Part shown: piece by piece, positions 18,162 through 20,885 of the stretch | Layout: each line of letters begins with the position of its first letter | How positions within the stretch are numbered: the stretch's first letter is position 1 | IMG/VR virus record: IMGVR_UViG_3300044742_000432 | Span: 1 to 20,885 of that record | Origin: a virus | Reading direction: 5' to 3' (one strand) | DNA length: 20,885 bases | The notes under the pieces: generated by a model | What the model was told of the DNA's origin: nothing | What the model saw: only the letters and a program-made list of their open reading frames with translations | The model's database searches: none | Position numbers and translations under genes: made by a program

Positions 18162-18578
18162 TCAGTAGTCATCCAGAAAGTGGGTTTGATTCCCGTGATC
18201 GTCGAAACGCTCGCCGGTTTCCTCTCCCCAGTACCGGGGGTGCGCCAACTCCTGCCCCCAGCAGTTGTAGAAGCGCCCACACTTGCACTCGGTGTCGCCT
18301 TCGAGGTGCACGATCCGGCCACACTCGCACTGGCCCTGCGCCGGTTCCCGGTACGTCCGCTGGTACCGCTCGATGACCGGCAGGGAGTCCCGGTATTCGA
18401 CGCAGAAGAGCATGCGCACGATGTTCGACATTGCCGCCTCTGACTTCTCGAGAGGCTTCAGGATGAAGCCTTGCTCGTCGCAGTCCACACTGATGCCGCA
18501 GCCGCGCGCCTTGTTCGACCACACGCCTAGCTTGTAGTCCGTCTCGGTCACCCGCTTGCTCGGTTTGAACATCTTCAT
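18162..18578 (-). CDS. phage zinc-ribbon protein, 138 aa
   Basis: ATG 18578 follows GGAGGTGGCGAA and overlaps the upstream stop. The C-terminal half carries CECG and CKCG pairs (about residues 84-102) and continues FYNCWGQELAHPRYWGEETG, an arrangement I associate with small phage and plasmid proteins ending in a WGEETGE-type tail. The N-terminal half includes GCGISVDCDEQGFILKPLEK. Likely a zinc-binding adaptor; function unknown. Last gene before a strong terminator. Confidence 0.65.
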   Translation of the reverse strand: MKMFKPSKRVTETDYKLGVWSNKARGCGISVDCDEQGFILKPLEKSEAAMSNIVRMLFCVEYRDSLPVIERYQRTYREPAQGQCECGRIVHLEGDTECKCGRFYNCWGQELAHPRYWGEETGERFDDHGNQTHFLDDY

Positions 18579-18826
18579 TTCGCCACCTCCACCTTTTTGT
18601 CACCCGCGAACATCGGAGCCGGGGGAATCCACCCCAACTCGGTCAGCCGCACCTCCAGGACCGCGCACTCCGCGTCAGTCGCGCATAGCTCTTCGGTCCA
18701 TGCCGCGCGCTCTCCCCGGTCATCGCAGTCCGGCGCGCGCCTCGCCGTTTTCGCCGCCCAGATGGCACCGGCCACGGTCGCCGCCACGGCTATCAGCGTC
18801 ACAACTTCCCACACGCGGCGCTTCAT
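18575..18826 (-). CDS. single-span membrane protein, 83 aa
   Basis: ATG 18826 overlaps the upstream stop by ATGA. Residues 6-25 (WEVVTLIAVAATVAGAIWAA) form one hydrophobic segment after a positive N-terminus (MKRR). The positive-inside rule predicts the short N-terminus in the cytoplasm and the remaining 55 residues outside, unless it acts as an uncleaved signal. The outer part has three cysteines (PDCDD, LCATDAEC). It might be a small envelope or superinfection-related protein, but there is no direct evidence for that. Confidence 0.62.
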   Translation of the reverse strand: MKRRVWEVVTLIAVAATVAGAIWAAKTARRAPDCDDRGERAAWTEELCATDAECAVLEVRLTELGWIPPAPMFAGDKKVEVAK

Positions 18827-18984
18827 TTCGCCACCTCCTTCGCCGTCTCAGCCTTCACCAGACCGGAGCCGCCGCAGACCGTGCACCGCGCCGCCGATTC
18901 CTGCAGACTGCTGCCGTAACCGTGGCAGTGCGGGCATTGAACCAGCCCGTATTTGGACGGATTCATCATCATGTCGATATTCAT
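18823..18984 (-). CDS. DnaJ-type zinc-finger mini-protein, 53 aa
   Basis: ATG 18984 follows GAGGTGAAAGCG. Nearly the whole protein is one zinc module with CPHCHGYG and CTVCGGSG, i.e. two CxxCxGxG motifs as in the central domain of DnaJ, without a J-domain. Such free-standing fingers occur in phage and plasmid small proteins. It may bind unfolded protein, tRNA or a partner; unknown. It ends EVAK, encoded by the next gene's ribosome binding site. Confidence 0.68.
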   Translation of the reverse strand: MNIDMMMNPSKYGLVQCPHCHGYGSSLQESAARCTVCGGSGLVKAETAKEVAK

Positions 18985-19009
18985 CGCTTTCACCTCAAAA
19001 CTGGAAATA

Positions 19010-19026
19010 GGGAAGAATCCCACCGG
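19010..19026 (-). promoter_or_regulatory. leader element CCGGTGGGATTCTTCCC
   Basis: This 17-mer, upstream of the DnaJ-like mini-gene, matches the leader element at 17127-17143 at 14 of 17 positions. In both cases a GC-rich hairpin precedes it and GAGGTGAAAG follows. GGGA and TCCC arms make a short internal stem. Confidence 0.5.
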
Positions 19027-19063
19027 AAAAATCGCGCCAGGATGCCCTACAAGCTCCTGGCGC
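19027..19063 (-). terminator. intrinsic terminator after the gene at 19086
   Basis: On the minus strand GCGCCAGGA (19063-19055) and TCCTGGCGC (19042-19034) make a perfect 9-bp stem, followed by GATTTTT. The 12-nt loop is somewhat large. Because the next gene follows closely with no clear promoter, it may work as an attenuator. Confidence 0.75.
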
Positions 19064-19085
19064 AACCCTAGTGACCCTGCCGTAC

Positions 19086-19646
19086 CTAGCCAAAAAGGAA
19101 ACAGCGGATGATGCGGTAGACCTGACCGGCCAGCCGGGAAATCACCGGTTCCTCGAAGTGTTTGCCGTCTTCGCCGAACGCATCCCGCTGCGCCTTCGCC
19201 AGCAGGTTGAAACCGCGCACGGCTTCGAGGACGGCGTCATGCAGTTCGCCGTCCGGCCCCCCTTCCCACCCCAGCTTCGTGCCGGTCAACGCCGCGATGG
19301 TATCGGGGTCCGCGTGGAGCGCTGCCGCCAGCACGGGATCAACCCAGTACCGCCCGATCGCGCGATGGTCCGCATCCTCATAGCCGCCGTCGTCCGGCCA
19401 GACTTCCGACTCGGCGAGCGGGCCGGAGATTTCCGGAGCTTCCGGCAGCACCGCCACCGTCGCGATGGGGTCCATCCCTTCCTCCTGCCACACGCGCACC
19501 GTCATCGCGCCGTCCTGGGGACCGTCCGCGTCAACGAGCACCAACTGCCGCTCGTTCCAGGAAATGAACAGACCCGGGTACTCCGGGTCCGCGCTCCTTT
19601 CGCACGTCAGCACTCCCAGCTTGGTCTGCGCCATCATCTTCGTCAT
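19086..19646 (-). CDS. hypothetical protein, 186 aa
   Basis: The preferred start is ATG 19646 (MTKMMAQTKLG), placed after GAGGTGAAAGGC. The in-frame ATG 19664 overlaps the upstream stop by ATGA, but would translate this ribosome binding site as NEVKG. The N-terminal half is strand-rich (PGLFISWNERQLVLVDADG, MTVRVWQEEGM) and the C-terminal half helical with GELHDAVLEAVRGFNLLAKA. It is acidic, with no metal motif. An intrinsic terminator follows. Family not recognised. Confidence 0.6.
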   Translation of the reverse strand: MTKMMAQTKLGVLTCERSADPEYPGLFISWNERQLVLVDADGPQDGAMTVRVWQEEGMDPIATVAVLPEAPEISGPLAESEVWPDDGGYEDADHRAIGRYWVDPVLAAALHADPDTIAALTGTKLGWEGGPDGELHDAVLEAVRGFNLLAKAQRDAFGEDGKHFEEPVISRLAGQVYRIIRCFLFG

Positions 19647-19660
19647 GCCTTTCACCTCGT

Positions 19661-20497
19661 TCATTGAATTCCCATCACCCGGCGCGCCGTGGAGCGCGCC
19701 GACTCGGACGCCTGGATCTGAATGAGCGCCTCGCGCGCCTGTTCTTTTCCGCCACCGTGCACGCGGAACGTGATCACGGATTTGGCCGCGCGCAAAGCCG
19801 CGTCATCGAAGCAAAGACGGCACTCCCGGCACGTCACGCCGCGCGTCTGATTGGGACACGGCACGAACTTCACGCCGTCCGCTACCCACGCTTTGCCGTC
19901 CGCCGGATGGCTTTCAACCACCAGCGCCGCCGCATAGCCGCGCTTCATAGCCGCCGCGACATCGGCGCGCGTTTCGCAGCTGGCCAAGATGGAGATCTTG
20001 CCCCACGCTTGCCGCGCAATCGTCCGCCACGTATGGCAGTAGGACCAAACCGGCATCCCCGGCCACCCCTTTGCCGCCAGCCGACCTAAAAGACCACGGT
20101 AATGCGCCTTCGAGCGCTTGATATACCGGTCCGCCGCGCGCGCCAGAATCTGCGCCGCCGACACCGTGCGGCAATCGCCGACTACGTGCAACCGGAGCGG
20201 CCGCGCGCCTATCAGGGCGTCGATGACGCGCGCCTCATCCCGGGCAATCCGGCGCGCATCCGGCGTTTTTTTCCCCGATCCGGCGCCGCGCGCCACCGGC
20301 CCGGCAAATTTTCCGCCCAGTGTGGCGCGCCGCAGCTGCCGCTCCTGCAATCCGGTCAGATCGTGGCCACCGTAGCAGCCCTTCCCGTAGAACGCGCAAC
20401 CGGTCCAACAGGACGCGAACGAGACATACGTCGCAGAGCAGTCCCCCAGCTTGGCGTTCTTCGAGGCTTCCACACCCCGGGAGTAGTGGCCGGTCAT
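19661..20497 (-). CDS. DUF7227-like cysteine-rich phage protein, 278 aa
   Basis: The order of motifs fits the phage family I recall as DUF7227. The N-terminus has SKNAKLGDCSATYVSFASC with CWTGCAFYGKGCY. The middle has RPLRLHVVGDCRTVSAAQIL and VWSYCHTWRTIARQAWGKIS, then ILASCETRADVAAAMKRGYA. The C-terminus has FVPCPNQTRGVTCRECRLCF, then ITFRVHGGG. The N- and C-terminal cysteine groups could bind a metal or Fe-S cluster, and the alternating strand-helix core suggests a TIM-like barrel. The biochemical role is unknown. ATG 20497 overlaps the small gene upstream. Confidence 0.7.
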   Translation of the reverse strand: MTGHYSRGVEASKNAKLGDCSATYVSFASCWTGCAFYGKGCYGGHDLTGLQERQLRRATLGGKFAGPVARGAGSGKKTPDARRIARDEARVIDALIGARPLRLHVVGDCRTVSAAQILARAADRYIKRSKAHYRGLLGRLAAKGWPGMPVWSYCHTWRTIARQAWGKISILASCETRADVAAAMKRGYAAALVVESHPADGKAWVADGVKFVPCPNQTRGVTCRECRLCFDDAALRAAKSVITFRVHGGGKEQAREALIQIQASESARSTARRVMGIQ

Positions 20498-20664
20498 CCG
20501 GCCACCTCCTCTGGCATTTCGGACGCCATGACCGCGCGCGCCGATAGCGGATGCTTCGACAGGATGTCGATAGCCATCGAGGCATTGTCGTAGACGTCGC
20601 CGCCACGGATGCCAAGCGATTCGAGCATGGTCAGCGCGCCTTCGAGCGCTTCCTTAACAGTCAT
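20494..20664 (-). CDS. 56-aa helical mini-protein
   Basis: The frame starts at ATG 20664 behind AAAGGTGAAAAG and overlaps the next gene by ATGA. It encodes an acidic two-helix protein (TVKEALEGALTMLESLGI, then ASMAIDILSKHPLSARAVM). Its last codons (PEEVAG) carry the GAGGAGGTGG ribosome binding site of the 278-aa gene, indicating translational coupling. Function unknown. Confidence 0.6.
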   Translation of the reverse strand: MTVKEALEGALTMLESLGIRGGDVYDNASMAIDILSKHPLSARAVMASEMPEEVAG

Positions 20665-20700
20665 ATGGTTCTTTTCACCTTTCCCGGCCTGATCTTCATA

Positions 20701-20745
20701 GCGGAGGTGGCCACCCTCCGCGACCGGCGCGCCACCCGCGCCGGT
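20701..20745 (-). other. two tandem GC-rich hairpins between genes
   Basis: ACCGGCGCG-CCACC-CGCGCCGGT (20723-20745) and GCGGAGG-TGGCCAC-CCTCCGC (20701-20721) lie one base apart in the gap between two leftward genes. Neither has a T-run, so they are more like processing or stability elements or an attenuator. No promoter is obvious in this 91-bp gap. Confidence 0.55.
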
Positions 20746-20755
20746 TTCACTGTCC

Positions 20756-20885
20756 TTAGAGGTTGTCTACCCGCTTGATCTCCGGCACGATGAACTCCGG
20801 CATATCCCACTGCCACGCGGCGACACCCTCCGCTTTCCATTTCTGTTGCTCCGCCGCGCGCGCCTCGCGTATCTCCTCATGGCGG
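20756..20885 (-). CDS. C-terminal end of a gene entering from the right edge (partial)
   Basis: An open minus-strand frame from the window edge ends at TAA 20756-20758. The visible 42 residues begin HEEIREARAAEQQKWKAEG as a charged helix, then WQWDMPEFIVPEIKRVDNL. The helix-plus-tail could belong to many families. Tandem hairpins follow its stop. Start and function are outside the window. Confidence 0.55.
   Translation of the reverse strand, partial: RHEEIREARAAEQQKWKAEGVAAWQWDMPEFIVPEIKRVDNL

Overview
The window is a compact, GC-rich stretch of bacterial mobile DNA, most likely the replication/early region of a temperate phage (prophage) or a phage-like integrative element. The evidence is the gene content (MazG-like protein, Rad50/RecF-like ATPase, ASCH protein, two PD-(D/E)XK-type nucleases, replication initiator, DnaB helicase, tyrosine integrase, YycJ-like MBL-fold nuclease). 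It is supported by the very tight packing (most neighbours overlap by ATGA, GTGA or TGATG) and the many small proteins without recognisable function. Strong GGAGGTGA ribosome binding sites indicate an ordinary bacterial host. No structural, packaging or lysis gene is recognisable, and the host phylum cannot be assigned from sequence alone.

Layout. (1) 1-4864, plus strand: one uninterrupted operon of small early genes. Its 3' end (3.8-4.9 kb) looks repeatedly duplicated: a 34-nt gene-junction repeat, a 19-nt repeat present three times, and two related coiled-coil genes. (2) 4865-5100: a 236-nt non-coding region with nested hairpins and a sigma70-like promoter. (3) 5101-8237, plus strand: replication module of nuclease, initiator, DnaB and a 49-aa protein. 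Four 23-bp direct repeats lie inside the initiator gene and look like a lambda-O-style intragenic origin. (4) 8238-11072, minus strand: seven genes including the integrase, convergent with the replication module with no intergenic space. (5) 11073-11157: a divergent regulatory region with back-to-back promoters and palindromes. (6) 11158-12917, plus strand: a ribbon-helix-helix/zinc-finger regulator, two small genes, two leader hairpins, a 128-nt tRNA-like folded element, and an MBL-fold nuclease whose reading frame runs through that element. (7) 12844-20885, minus strand: about 22 small genes transcribed leftward in several operons separated by hairpins and two clear terminators. Many encode zinc-ribbon mini-proteins. 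One is a 278-aa cysteine-rich protein resembling the phage family I know as DUF7227.

How it fits together. The plus-strand genes handle nucleotide pools, recombination and replication. The central divergent region is probably a switch: the RHH/zinc-finger protein is placed to control itself and the integrase operon. A 10-bp palindrome, TTTGCGCAAA, occurs three times, each time beside a leftward transcription unit (11073, 13373, 18030), so these units may form one regulon. The small leftward genes look like accessory or host-takeover functions. The most unusual features are the tRNA-like element at 11981-12108 and the intragenic iterons at 6224-6315.
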